A DNA stretch of 64,000 nt from Guillardia theta CCMP2712 (GCF_000315625.1 NW_005434663.1:153337-217336), one strand, 5' to 3'; shown: positions 46,969 to 58,766, counted from the first letter of the stretch. Notes: generated from the sequence alone by a model not told the origin. Program-made: numbers and translations.

Positions 46969-49234
46969 TTAATGTTCACCGAGAGAAGCCATAAACTCAT
47001 CGATCGACTTCAAGAATGCAGTGCGAGCTCGCGGCTTCAGCTCCATGCTTGTGCACAGGTCGTCGACTTCTTCGGTATTCTTTGACAGCACGTGCTCCAC
47101 AAGCTTGTCGACGATGGCTCGAGGCTTCTGGAACTCCTTGCTTTCATGCTCGAAGAGACGATCTAGCTTTCCCTCGCCCGCAGCCAACAGGCTGACGATG
47201 ATCTCGCTGAACTGGCGAGGAGATCCCCAGCTCTGATGCATCGCTGCATGCCATGCGCGAGCGCGAGCTCGCTGCTTCTCGGCCTGGGAGGAGTCAGGGA
47301 GGGAGGGGGGAGGGGGGAACTTGCTGTGGAGCACCTGAGGAGAGCGATCGTCCCTGGGCAAGTCAGCGATCTGCGACAACTCGAAGCGAAGGCGGGAGGC
47401 GACCTAGCGCAGGGTGAGCCCAGCACGTCAAATGTCCTCCAGTCTCACCTGCCGCATCGCCATGGAGTTGGGGACTGCCAAGTTGTCAGCTCCTATGCCG
47501 ACCCTGGCGACAGAGCTGGCAGGGTCGATGGGAGGGCTGGCGAGAGTCAGTCAGCGAACGAGGAGGAGGAGAAGCGTCTCACCGTATCCCCTGCTCGAGC
47601 ATCTTCTCGCTGAGAATGATCTGACCGTCAGAGAGGGAGATAAGCTCCTCTATGTGCTTCAGCTTGAACTGAACTTCTTGCGCCTATGAGATTACGAGCA
47701 TGTCACGTCACTTTCAGCTGGCAAGCAGCACGTACTGAAGCTCCAGGGGAGGGGATGCCCAACTTTCCGAGCACTTCCTCCGTTATCGCTATCCCCTTGT
47801 CCTCCATCAGCTGGATCCTAGCTCTCACCTGCTCGCAGTCAGTCCCACACCTCCAGCTCGAGCGCTCTTGCGCCACCTTGGAGCCATAGAGCGAGGGGTC
47901 GAAGTCGCTCATGGTGAACTTCTTCCCCTTGTCGCCGCTGCCTATCCGGGGACGATCGACGAGGAGGAGCATGGAGAGCGAGCCTCCGCCGGCCTGATTG
48001 TTCAGATACCCGACGCGCTGAAACAAGGAGGAGTAGAAGGCCCGCATCTCTGAGTTGGCGGCGGCGATGGCCGAGCTGCTGTTTGCAAGCGTTTCTAATC
48101 CGACCTCCTGCAGGATGCTTCGCTCCGTCTGATCCCAGAATTTCTTGTGCTCCTCTAGGTCATCAACAACCACCAGCGTGTCCTTCCCTTTCCTTCTCCA
48201 GTAGTCCGCGATCGAAGTTCCTGCTGCTGCTGCTGCCACACACACGCTGGGGTCGACGGCTCCCTGTGAGGGCTCTACAGCAACGATGATCGAGTTCTTC
48301 AACGCTCCCTTCTGCTTCAGCGCGTCGCTCACTTCCTTCTCCTTCCCGTTCGTCACGACGTACACAACGATCGTCCCCTCCTGCGCCTGTTTGCTCGCCG
48401 CGTCGATCGCGAGCTCTCGCCTGCCCAGGTCGAGGCCTCCCACCACCAGCATGTTCTGACCCTTCCCTATCGGCACCAGCGAGTCGACTGCTGTGATGCC
48501 GGTGTGCATCGGCTTCGAGATGGTCGCCATGTCTGCTTGTGCGGTGCTTGCCCCGAACATCAGGACATCATCTCCATTGCTCGCTTCGCCTCCTCCAAGT
48601 ATTCTGTCGGAGACGTCAAGGAAGGAGATAGAGAAGAGCCTCTGCTGTACCTGCCCTGGAAGTCGATCGTCTTCCCCAAGAGCGTCTCGTCTACCTTCAG
48701 CGTCGAGTTCTGGTTGATGACCGTTGCGCTCGTTTCCTCCAGCTCTCCTGCGGTCTGGGAAACCTTCAGCGCGAAGACGAAAGGGAATCTCTGCCACAAG
48801 ACGATTCCTTCCTCCTTCTCGCCGAGTTTCACTTTCATCCCCTGGAAGTTGGCAGAGCTCACGCCCTCTGCTGTCAAGCCGCATCGCAGAACCACCATCC
48901 TGCCTACCTCGCCGAGGACCTGCGAGGAAACAGCCGACATGTCCGAACTCTTGTGAGACTGCAGCGAGGTCGCAGACATCTTTACGATCTTTGCTATGTC
49001 GTCGTTGCTGTGCATGAAGCGCGTTGCTCCTGTCGCTGCCCTCCTGTTGCTCACGCATCCCCGGTCGCTCCAGTAGCCTCGCACCGACCTGATGGCTTGA
49101 GTCCTGCTCAGCTCCAAATTTCTGAGCATGAGGAGAGGCGACGGATGCATGTGGAAGGAGAAACCGAAGGCATGTGAGCGCGAGGCAAGTAAGATCATCA
49201 CTGTAGCCGTCAACCGCTTGGCGACCACCTGCAT
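46969..49234 (-). CDS. Degenerate F-type ATP synthase alpha-like protein, plastid-type leader
   Basis: A divergent paralogue of the F1 alpha subunit. Beta-barrel domain: VLGEVGRMVVLRCGLTAEGV. Nucleotide domain: MHTGITAVDSLVPIGKGQN, then VVGGLDLGRRELAIDA where a normal alpha has the GDRQTGKT P-loop, so the Walker A Lys/Thr are gone. Walker B-like strand: KGKDTLVVVDDLEEHKKF. Then GGGSLSMLLLVD and, after introns, ISLSDGQIILSEKMLEQGIR and SSVARVGIGADN, keeping the alpha arginine-finger motif. An alpha-type helical C-terminus ends FMASLGEH-stop. The ATG at 49234 gives the leader RLTATVMILLASRSHA followed by FGFSFH, a signal peptide with a Phe-led transit start, which points to the plastid. It probably cannot bind nucleotide in the usual way; its role is unknown. 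Confidence 0.82.
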
Positions 49235-50296
49235 GCTGGCCTGCCGACATGTCAGACGGAAAACGTTAGAACAAGGACATAGCAAAGCTTCTTGTCTGTT
49301 TGAATGCTTACACAATTGATCCTGCTCCACAAGTCTGCACTTTCATATTCACACTAATGTTCCCTTTCACAGCTCCCTCTTCTTCAAATATCCTTCCCAT
49401 CGCTGCATGGTGACCTGCTACCTGCGCAAACCCGTTGCCTGCTCGCTTCCTAGCCTTATCATAAGTTACTTGTATGCCGTTCTCCTTCTCCTTCTCATCT
49501 TTCTCCTCTTCCTCTCATCATCCATTTCCTCTTCTCCTCTTCTCTCCTCCATGGTTGCCCGTCCCCCTCCCTCTCTCTCCTCGTCTCCTCCTTGGCCTCC
49601 CTTCCTCCATTTTCCCTGCCACTGGTACCCACCCGTCTACTCCCCCTTACCACCCCCACCGTTCCCATTGCACCGGAATCCAGAAGATCGGCGCAAATGC
49701 GATGGGAGCGAAAGGAGGAAGGGAAGAAGAAGAGGTGAGGGATAGTGGGGAGAGGAAGAAGAGGAGGTGAGGGATAGGGAGCAGAGGAAGAAGAAGAGGT
49801 GAGGGATAGGGAGCAGAGGAAGAAGAGAAGGTGAGGGATAGGGAGCAGAGGAAGAAGAAGAGGTGAGGGATAGGGAGCAGAGGAAGAAGAAGAGGTGAGG
49901 GATAGGGAGCAGAGGAAGAAGAGAAGGTGAGGGATAGGGAGGATAGGAAGAAGAAGAGGTGAGGGATAGGGAGGATAGGAAGAAGAAGAGGTGAGGGATA
50001 GGGAGCAGAGGAAGAAGAAGAGGTGAGGGATAGGGAGCAGAGGAAGAAGAAGAGGTGAGGGATAGGGAGCAGAGGAAGAAGAGAAGGTGAGGGATAGGGA
50101 GGAGAGGAAGAAGAGAAGGTGAGGGATAGGGAAGGGAGGAGGGAGTGAACGGATTATTGATAAGACAGACAGGGAGATGAGAGCAGGGAAAGAGAGTCGC
50201 AAGACCAGGTAAGAGAAGATCTCGAGGAGAGGGAGAGAGAAAGAGAGGAAGGTGACACGAGATGGGTAAGAGAAATGGACGCGAGAGAATCGAATG
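49235..50296. other. Intergenic region with minisatellite
   Basis: CT-rich spacer followed by the minisatellite listed separately. No supported gene. Confidence 0.5.
49728..50135. repeat. Minisatellite, roughly 30-bp purine-rich unit
   Basis: At least twelve imperfect tandem copies of a unit containing GGTGAGGGATAGGGAG followed by CAGAGGAAGAAGA variants. Units alternate between GAGCAGAGG and GAGGATAGG forms, showing higher-order variation. All strand asymmetry is purine on plus. Confidence 0.9.
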
Positions 50297-51610
50297 TTAA
50301 GTTTCACTGCTACGTTCACTGTCTGGAGGTGGAGGGGCAGGAGGGGCAGGAGGGGCAGTAGGGGCAGGAGGAGGGGGTTCGGCGGATTCTTGCTGGACTT
50401 GTTTCAAGATCCTCATGATGTGATACTGCATGACTGGTTGTCCTCTGCTCGTCTTGGCGTTGAGCTTCCTCCTCCACTTGCTGCGAGTTTCCTTCGCCTG
50501 CGGGTCGTAGGTCAATCGAACAGATGAAGCAATACAGAATAAAGTAGGAGCAAGCTCTGGCTGAAGCAACAGCGTTACCTTTGCTTTTCTTGACTCAATC
50601 TCTTGCCTTCTGTGCTCTTTTTCTCGTCTCGCTGCTTCTTTCTCCTGCATCTTCTTGTCGTACTTGTCCATCCAACATGACTTCTTGGTCTGATTTCGTC
50701 TGGGATCAACCATGGCGCTTAGGTTTGCAAGAGGAGCTGCAGCTATCGTCTCTTTGCGCTCCATCACATCAGGAGCGCCGCTGCTCTTTCCTTGGTCGAT
50801 CGCCTTTGAGAAGTTGAAATGAATCTCTTCCAGATCTGAGAATTCATTTTGGAGCGGCATCCCACACAAGGTGGGGATCTTGCGAGGAGGAGCCTTGTCT
50901 TGTTGAGCTGGAGCAAACCTGCTGTTGATGTCCTTCCTCGCTCTTGCTATGATCCGCTTCTTCCACTTCTCCGCTCGCGCTTCATGCAGCTTCTTGTTCT
51001 TCCAGTTTCTCTGCTGCTTGATCCCCCTGGCATTCACTACTGGAACCTTCCTGCGGATCGTCTCGCCCATCGTCTTGTAATCTTCTTCCTGCTCAGCGAC
51101 AACCTTCAGAGTGCGGGGATCTTCTCGGAACCTCCTCATCTTAGCGATGGGAGGAATGATTCTTCTCTTTCTCTCCCCGTCATGAACTCTCAGGACGGGC
51201 TTCTTCTTCTTCTTCTTCTTCTCCTTCTTCTTCTTCCATTTTTCTTCTTTTCGCCGGTCGAAATCCTCTCTCGTTATCCCTTCGATGACTTCACCGCCGG
51301 ACCCTCCTCTGATCCTCAGAAGCAGTTCTCGGATGCAGACACATTCATCTAGCTTTGTTCTTTCATCGAATCGCCGCCGAAGAGAGGGAAGATTGCATGC
51401 ATTAGAACCTGATGAGGAGAGACAGACGTGCGGTGGGAGCGTAGAGAGTAGAGGAAGGAGAAGGAGCCGAGGACAAAGAAATTTGAGGTGAGAAGGTGAG
51501 GTAACTGGTAGACAGAACGAAGGTAGAGGGAGCAGGAGGAGGAGGAGAAGGAGGAGGAGGAGAGGAGGAGTAGAGGGTGAGAGTTGAGGGGCAATGCAGC
51601 GACGCTGCAT
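50297..51610 (-). CDS. Basic nucleolar-type protein, Fyv7-like C-terminus
   Basis: A Lys/Arg/Glu-rich protein. The reliable part (about 51400 to 50297) includes FDRRKEEKWKKKKEKKKKK, KMRRFREDPRTLKVV, RKVPVVNARGIKQQRNWKNK and SCWMDKYDKKMQEKEAARRE. After an intron it continues SKWRRKLNAKTSRGQPVMQY joined to HIMRILKQVQ. The KT-x-GQPVM-xxxI-xxLLxxI pattern near the C-terminus resembles Fyv7-type rRNA-processing factors. A Pro-rich tail follows. The first 60 codons from the ATG at 51610 are low-complexity Leu/Ser/Pro and may be intron; the true first exon is unclear. It diverges from the RCC1 gene. Confidence 0.62.
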   Translation of the reverse strand: MQRRCIAPQLSPSTPPLLLLLLLLLLLPLPSFCLPVTSPSHLKFLCPRLLLLPLLSTLPPHVCLSSSGSNACNLPSLRRRFDERTKLDECVCIRELLLRIRGGSGGEVIEGITREDFDRRKEEKWKKKKEKKKKKKKPVLRVHDGERKRRIIPPIAKMRRFREDPRTLKVVAEQEEDYKTMGETIRRKVPVVNARGIKQQRNWKNKKLHEARAEKWKKRIIARARKDINSRFAPAQQDKAPPRKIPTLCGMPLQNEFSDLEEIHFNFSKAIDQGKSSGAPDVMERKETIAAAPLANLSAMVDPRRNQTKKSCWMDKYDKKMQEKEAARREKEHRRQEIESRKAKVTLLLQPELAPTLFCIASSVRLTYDPQAKETRSKWRRKLNAKTSRGQPVMQYHIMRILKQVQQESAEPPPPAPTAPPAPPAPPPPDSERSSET

Positions 51611-51788
51611 GGAAGCGACCCCCGAAAGTCTTTTCTATGGATGTAACCACGCAAGCCGGGTGACCAGACTTTCCGATTTACTCTGAGGCAGGCTCTCTAT
51701 TGGATATGAGGGCGATGAGTGAGGGATGAGGGGGATGAGGAGTCTAGGTTCGTTCGCAATGCACATCGGTTGTACCCGATAGATCGCC

Positions 51789-54734
51789 ATGCACGCTTGG
51801 ATGAGATGGGCGCCCTCCCCCTCCTGCATCCCCTCTTCACAGCCCTCATCTTCCGCTGCTCCCAATGCTGAAGCTACGTCCGCTGCGGGCAGTGGCAGCC
51901 ATAGCGTCAGAAGGACAAGTCGCCAAGCTGCCCGAGATCTGCTGAGGAAGGTGGAGGGAGGGACTCCTCTACAGTCACAGCAGCTGTTAGATGACCTTGA
52001 GAACCTTGCGGGTGTTCTATCAGAGGGTGTTGACTCTTCGCAGGAGGAGGAGCAGGAGTCAAGCATGCACATGTTCGACGACGCTCGTACGGTCAACATG
52101 ATCGACTCATTCGTAGCCGAGCTTGAGCAGTATGATACGGACAAGTCAAAGTCAAGCGAGGACTTCGAGGGATTCCAGCGAATACAAATAGCGAGATGGA
52201 ACTTAGAGGCAGAGCTCGACAAATCGCGTGGAGTGCTGGAGAGGAGGAGGTACGTTCGGCGACGGATGAAGCTGCTTATGTGTGGAAATTTGGGGGAAGA
52301 CTACGAGGACGAGGACGACTGCGACAGACCAAGATGGAAGAGCTTTCCTGAACTTGAAGGGAGTGAGATCCGCTCGCTCTGCTCGTGTGGTCAGAATGTG
52401 GGAGTCATCACGGAAGCTGGCGACATCTTCACCTGGGGAGCCAACAACTTTGGTCAGGTCGGAATCGCTCCCGAGGACGAGGACGAAGCAGCCCACGTCT
52501 GCTCTCCCTGTAAGCTTCCTCAGCTCCGCTCTGGTCTCCTCCGCAACGGACCGCCCAGGCAGCCGGCACAGCTTGCCGTCGGCCGGGGTCACATGGCGTG
52601 CGTGACAACGACGGGGGAGCTGTTCACTTGGGGGTGTAACGACCATGGGCAGCTGGGGAGAGACTCGAGCTACAAGTCTACACGTCAAAGAGACCAGGTG
52701 GGGACAGTGATGCGCCGACACTTGTTTTCTGAGCTCCCCTCCGAACTGTCGATCAAGAACGCGTTCTCTGCCGCGCCGGGGCATGCTCTCGACGCCTCCT
52801 ATCGGGCTACCCAGGTAGCCTGCGGGAGCGATTGGACGTGTGTGGTTCTCGAGGAGGAAGGAGTGTTTCATGCACAGACAGGCAGGAGTATGCTGCTCTC
52901 CTTCGGGAGGAACGACAAGGGTCAGTGCGGGCATGGGCACAGCAGTCAGCGAGCAGACATGGCCTTCGTCAAGCTCAGTGGCGTCGTCCGGACCCTCGCA
53001 TGCGGCGAAGGCCACACGATCTGTGTGTGCTGGGGCGACGAGGTCTATGCATGGGGAGCGAACGAGTGCGGTCAGCTGGGGATCGGGATCCAAGGGGGGG
53101 AGCATGGTCACCTGGCGGGTCTTGTGAGCGCGTCGGGAATAGGAGAGGATTGGATCGCAGAGCCGTGCAGGGTCGAGAGTCTTTGCGGCAGGCGATGCGT
53201 CATGGTGGCTGCTGGGCTCTTCCACTCTGCTGCCTTGGTGAGCTCCCGCGTGACTTGAGTTCTAGCTGAGCAAACTGCTGGGCAGGTGCTGGGAGGGACG
53301 GTGTGGACCTGGGGGGACAACACATACTGTCAGCTGGGCGTGAGGGCGAGGGCTGGTGGCTCACCGTTAGAGTCACAGACGTTTCCAGAGCCGCAGGTGG
53401 TGGAGAGCATCGTCGATCAGGCCGTTTGCTTCCTCTCCTGCGGTGACTTTCACACGGCAGCGACAACCCTTGGCGGCATGATGTTGACTTGGGGCAAGAA
53501 GCTCGAGGTCCGCGCAGCCGGGGCCGGGAAGTACTTCTCTTGTGATGCCGAGGTCGCCTGGAACTCGGGGGAGAAACAGCATGCGTTGGCTGACGGGAGC
53601 ATGGGGACCCTCTGGTGCTGTCAGACTTCCTGCGGGGAGGAGCACACAATCATGCTGGTGGTGGAGGCTGCGGACGCGCGGAAGGAGCCAACTGAAGTTT
53701 GGGAGCTGCGGCAGGAGATTGAGCAGGACGACGAGTCGCTCGTGACGCGATCGCAGGCACTGACTGGCCTCTCCTTGATCTTACGCGTGCTCCTCAACCT
53801 GGAGATCATGTTGACCCGTCCGCTGAGGTACTTGGCTCCTGCTCTTGTTGCCATGTCCTTCTCATGCCTGGCAGACGATCGTTAGAGTCGGTGTACCCGA
53901 TCCTAGAAGAGAGCGAGCTACAAGGTCTCCTCCCCTTCCCTCCCCTTCCCTCCCCTCGCTCCCCTCCCCTCCTTTCTCCTCCTCTCTCCTCTCTTTCTCT
54001 CTCACTTCTCCTGCGCTCTCGGCTTGTTCCGTCCACTTGTGCACCCTTCCCGGTCGATAATCGGGTCTTCCGCCAGGTGTGATAGGACGAGATGGTTTGG
54101 CTAGCAGGGCGAGGGAGCACGTGGAGGTTTGAGGGCGCGAGGCCTTGAGACGTTTTGACTCACCGGAGACTTCAGCTCGTCTTGGAGCAGCTGGTGAGCA
54201 GCTGGGAGAGAGGGCTGCCCAACGTGACGCTGAAGGACATATTGGGTTTGTCATACTCGAGAGCTCTCGCTGCGTCTCATCGAGTCTCTGCAGTCCGCGA
54301 GCACGAAGGCTTCCAGTCGTTGGTGAAATTCCTCGACAACTGCCCAGCTCAGCTCCTGGCGATGAGGTCCGACTCGCCTCTTCCTTCCCCTCGTGACCTC
54401 CTGTGCAGGAGAGCGTTGAAGAAGCTCCGGTTCGCTAAGTTCGCTGATGATGCCGGGAAGGAGCTGGTTGCCTCGGGTTCCTCCCTCCCTCCGCTGCTGC
54501 AGAACCTGACAGGCTGCAGGCACCTGGTCCATCCTCCGACACCCATGGGGCAGGCTCTTCACGCTGGATCAGACCCCTTCCGTCCTCCAGGAGCTCGAAG
54601 CTCCTTCTGGTCTCTGTGCTGTCTGTGAGCAGGTGACGTTCTTGACTCCTTCCCCCGAGCTAACCACGCCCTTCAGCCTCTCGCCATGCTCGCAGGCAGC
54701 GGAGGAGCTCATGGTCGTTGCAGCATCGCGCTGA
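51789..54734 (+). CDS. RCC1-repeat protein with helical C-terminal extension
   Basis: After an acidic, coiled-coil N-terminal third come RCC1/BLIP-II-like blades marked by WG-N-x-x-G-QLG turns: DIFTWGANNFGQVG, ELFTWGCNDHGQLG, MLLSFGRNDKGQCG, EVYAWGANECGQLG, TVWTWGDNTYCQLG and MMLTWGKKLEVR, each preceded by a G-x-x-H signature (CGEGHTICV, CGDFHTAAT, CGEEHTIML). Such propellers often act as exchange factors or scaffolds. In-phase exons after 53880 add a helical region (REHVELVLEQLVSSW, ILGLSYSRALAASHRVSAV, FQSLVKFLDNCP, RRALKKLRFAKFADDAGKEL). This weakly recalls a Dbl-type helical domain but is not assignable. The end is uncertain: candidate stops are 53885, 54629 and 54734. Confidence 0.82.
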
Positions 54735-54742
54735 GCAGCAGG

Positions 54743-55823
54743 ATGTCTGCTGCTCGGGTTGCTCGAGAGCAGCAGGAGGAAGTCTCGACGCTGCTGCTGC
54801 TGGAACCTCGTCTCGTGAGTCCCACGGAGAGCCGAGGAGTGAGTCTTTCCTCCTCCTCCTCCTCCCGCTCTGACGTCTCTCTTAGATCTGGCTCGATTAC
54901 TCCCGCGCGTGCTGCTGCATCCCGAGCCTGCTGGCTGCGAGCCTGCTGTCGCTGGTGGACCTGAGGTACTGCATCAAAGCAGGAGACGAGGAGGAGACCG
55001 TGGGAGGAAGCGAAGGTCGTGCTGTCCCCAAGGACTTCTGCTCTATGCACTCCAGGCTGGTGCAGCTCGCGTCATCGATGCACCGAGCAGCTGCCGTTGA
55101 GGTCGAGGGGAGACGCGTTGTGGTACTTGAGACCCTCCGCTGCTGCCGCCGCTGAGCTGAGGGACAGGCGGAAGGAACGAGTATGAGCGAGAGATGGAGG
55201 AGGACGTGGAAGGCGGTGAAGAAGGTCTGGACGATGGTGATCAGAGTGTCAGGGCTGGACAGCTGCGGCGATCTCGGCCCCTTCTTCTTCCTCCTCCTCT
55301 TCCTCTGGTTCTTTGGCCTCCCCTTTGCTCTCATCTACGTCCTCTCAGACTTGCCCATGTACGACCCCAGCGGCTGGCAGCAGGTTCTTTCCTCCTCCTC
55401 CTCCTCCTCCTCCTCCTCCTCCTCCTCCTCCTCCTCCTCCTCCTCCTCCTCCTCCTCCTCCTCCTCCTCCTCCTCCTCCTCCTCCTCCTCTCCCTCCTCG
55501 AGGCACTGAGAGGAAGCAGGTGCTGGCCACCAAGGTTCCGATCTCGCTCTATATCGCTTCGGGCTTCTTCTTTCCCCTCGCTCGGGTCTTCCGTTCTATG
55601 AAGCTCACCGATCGAGCTCAACTCCAGCACGGCTCCAGCTCAGCCCGAGACAACTTCAGCAACAGGTCGCTGCTCGCCTCTCAGCTCCCGACTGACTCGT
55701 GCTGCTCAGGCTGGTCTGCTTGGCGCTGGTCGTTGAGGCCTGGCAGCTGGTGGCTCTCGCCTTCGGGGAAGGGATGCCCTACGACAGCAGCGGCTTTGCT
55801 CACCTTGCCTCTCCTGCCGAAGG

Positions 55824-55876
<53 letters not shown>

Positions 55877-58713
55877 CTGCCGCTGCTGCTAATCCTCATC
55901 CTCATCCTCATCCTCATCCTCATCCTCATCCTCATCCTCATCCTCGTCTGCTTCCTCCGCCTCCTCCTCTGACGGCATGTAGTGGGCATGTCCGGCGTCT
56001 CCTGCAGAGTAGCAGGCATCAACTCCATCATGCTTTGGGCCCTACTGGACCTGCGGCTGACCTGCACGGCATGGCTGGACGAGGTTGTTGGCGTGTCGCT
56101 TCTGAGCTGCCTGCCCGTCCTCTGGCTCGTCATGCGCAACCTCTCTCGTCAGGGCGCCAAGTCATGGGGGGCGTCATCGCTGTTGGAGCAGAGGCGATTC
56201 ATAGGCTTCTCTCCTGCTAGAGCCTTTGTCGGTCAGATGCTCGGGCCCTTGTTCGCCTCCGTCCTCTTCATGCCGATCCTCGCGCGAGTAGCCCAGTCGC
56301 TCTCGTGCTCCTTCTCTTACGACCGCGGGTACCTCATGCTCGACACGTCGCTCCACCTCGCCGACTCCAGCTTGTTCAACGTGCTCGTCCACTCTCTGCC
56401 TCTGAGAACCTGACGCCTCCCGCAGGCCACGTCCTGCTCCAATGTCAAGACCATTGCGGTCGCGCGAGTGGTAGGGGAGGAGGAGAGTGGGGGGGGAGGA
56501 AGGAGGAGCAGGGGGAGGAGCAGGGTCAGGAGGAGGAGGAGGAGGAGGAGGAGGAGGAGAGGAGGAGGAGGCGCTGAATGATGGCAGGGGGATGTCGTGC
56601 CGCGCTACCTGCACTCGAGCTTCGTGTTGGGATACTTCGACGAGATTTGGCCATGGCGACCTCGTGACCTTCCTGTGTCTCTCTGCGGGGCCATCCCATG
56701 CTGGGAGTTTCGACTAGGGAGCGGAGGAGTCTTGCCGCATGCCTGGTACGCCTTCATCGGCCTCCTCGCCTTCGCCTTGTTCTTCCCCTCCAGCTGTTTC
56801 ATCCACTTCCCCGAGACGCCGCCGAACCCCAACGTGGACCTGGTCACCCTCCCCTCTTTCATCGTCGAGTCGCAGGTCGTCAAGGCTGCCATGGTCTTCA
56901 TCAGGTGTGAGGCAGCACCCGAGTCTTCGCCTGACGGCTGGCAGGGAGCTCTACCGCCGGTCCCGATGGCCGTCGCTGCTCGCCAACGTCATCGGCTGCT
57001 CCTTCCTCTTCTTCCGCCACTTGCGCGTTCGCCCCGTCGCTGTCTCCTGGTTTGCTAACCTGCAGCGCATGGCGTACCTGCTCGCCGCCTGGTCCTCCCT
57101 CGCGTCGCTCCTCTGCATGTTCGTGCTATGGGATGGGTAACGTTGCGTCTTGTCTTGCATGGCAGGGGCTGACCAGCTGGCAGAGCCCCGGGCTCGCTCT
57201 TGCCTGCTCGCTACTCCAACTACGCCATCATCTTTCTGCTCATCGGCTACGCCACCATCATCCTCCTCTCCGCCATCGCGTGGAAATTTCTAGGTCGACG
57301 AGAACGAAGCAGCGAGGAAGAGGAGGAGGAGGAGGAGGAGGGACGCTCTTTCCTCTCCATCCGAAGCTCTCGCAACGCGGCTAAGCGCTGGTGGGACATC
57401 AAGGGCGTCGCTGCCCCTCGTGAGCAGCTCGGAGCTCCGCGTATCCGCCTTGCTGCCGGGACTCGAGCCAGAGCAGAGGTAAGGGAGGCATGGGAGAGAG
57501 GAGAGCAGAGCAGAGAAGAGGAGAGCAGAGCAGAGAAGAGAAGAGCAGAGCAGAGCAGAGCAGAGCAGAGAAGAGGAGAGGAGAGGAGAGGAGACAGGAA
57601 GAGACAGGAAGAGACAGGAGGTGACGTGTGTGAGGGCAGGAGATGAGGAGGAGGTTCTTCTCCTCTTGGCCGGGCAGGCTTGTGCTTTGGGCAGGGCAGC
57701 TTCTCTCTGCTTGTTTCTGCGGGAAGGCTTCGACGGCTAGCAGCAGCTACTTGCCCGTGCATGAGGTACCGATGGAGCTCGTCGACTTCCCCTGACCCCT
57801 TGCAGGAGAAGGAGACGCCGCGATGGTCGGAGAGCGAGTACCTTAACCTCTCCTATCAGTGTCTCGGCACAAGCTTCCAGCTGCCCGAGCTCCGTCACGT
57901 CGTCCTCAAGTCTCGTCTTAGCATCCGCGTGCTCAAGCTCGCACACAACGAGCTTCGCTCCTTCCCTGTCAGCTGCAGCATGCCTCTCCTGGAGCTCCTT
58001 GACCTTGCCTTCAATCGTTTGAGGTCTCCTCCTCCTCCTCCTCCTCCTCCTCCTCCTCCTCTCCCTCTCCCTCCCCCTCCCCCTCCCCCTCCTCCTCCTT
58101 CTCAAGTGACGTTGCTGCACCCAGCTCACTCGACAGCTTGCCCCAAGCTCCTTCTCTACAGACTCTCAACGCTCGCAGCAACGACATCAGGTCGCAGCCC
58201 AGCAGTCTCAGAGCTCTCAAGAGGTTCCGCGGCTTGCGGCATATCGTCCTCGAGGAGAACCCGGTCGCTGTCGACTTAACTTCCTACGTGCGACTCATCA
58301 GCCTCCTCGTCCCTGACCTCGAGACGCTCGACGGGAGTTCGTTCCACCGGGTAGAGGACGCGGACGAAGACGCCTCACCAACGGCAGCGAGCAGGAGGAG
58401 CATGCTGGCGAGAGTCACCTCTGCGTTTGCGAGGATGACGAGCTGGATGGCACCAGAGGACGAGGGAGGGGTGGATGAGATCCTAGAGGACGGGACGATA
58501 AGGAAGAGCTCCTTCCTCCAAACGTCTCTCAGCCGCGGTGTTTCCCTGCTCCTCAGAAGCAACAGGAGGCTGGGGAGGAGGAAACGGACGTACAACGTCA
58601 TCGAGCGCAGGCCGACAAGCATGCTGCTGGAGATGTCAGACGAACCCAACAACGTGCGGGGGAGACGTTCCAACAGTCGCAACATCTCGTCGTCGGTTGA
58701 GCAGGGCGAGTGA
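54743..58713 (+). CDS. Polytopic membrane protein with C-terminal leucine-rich repeats
   Basis: About a dozen exons join in phase. The start is near MSAARVAREQQEEVSTLLLL. At least eight hydrophobic segments follow, such as CIPSLLAASLLSLVDL, FFFLLLFLWFFGLPFALIYV, LVCLALVVEAWQLVALAF, VVGVSLLSCLPVLWLVM, MLGPLFASVLFMPILARVA, WYAFIGLLAFALFFPSSCF, MAYLLAAWSSLASLLCMFVL and YAIIFLLIGYATIILLSAIA. A Glu-rich loop leads to cytosolic LRRs: IRVLKLAHNELRSFP, LLELLDLAFNRLR, LQTLNARSNDIRS and LRHIVLEENPVAVD, then a basic Ser-rich tail ending SSVEQGE-stop. Two introns are expanded by CTC and TGC/CTCATC repeats. The function is unknown; the layout suggests a receptor or membrane scaffold. The first exon and its border with the RCC1 gene are uncertain. 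Confidence 0.75.
55389..55492. repeat. CTC microsatellite, about 100 bp
   Basis: About 33 CTC units in an intron of the membrane-LRR gene. Confidence 0.93.
55826..55950. repeat. TGC repeat followed by CTCATC repeat
   Basis: Two adjoining microsatellites, TGC then CTCATC, probably intronic. Confidence 0.9.
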
Positions 58714-58766
58714 GAGCAGATTTAGCGCGTATGTACATGTACTACCCTTGTATCCAACACTCTCAG

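Noticed and set aside
49728-50135. Possible CRISPR-like array (regularly spaced repeats)
   Set aside because: The units are directly abutting, purine-only and all near-identical with no unique spacers, in a eukaryotic nuclear context. It is a minisatellite.
52203-53225. 340-codon minus-strand ORF opposite the RCC1 gene
   Set aside because: It lies antisense to six clear RCC1 blades and has no recognisable motif. High-GC coding DNA often leaves such shadows.
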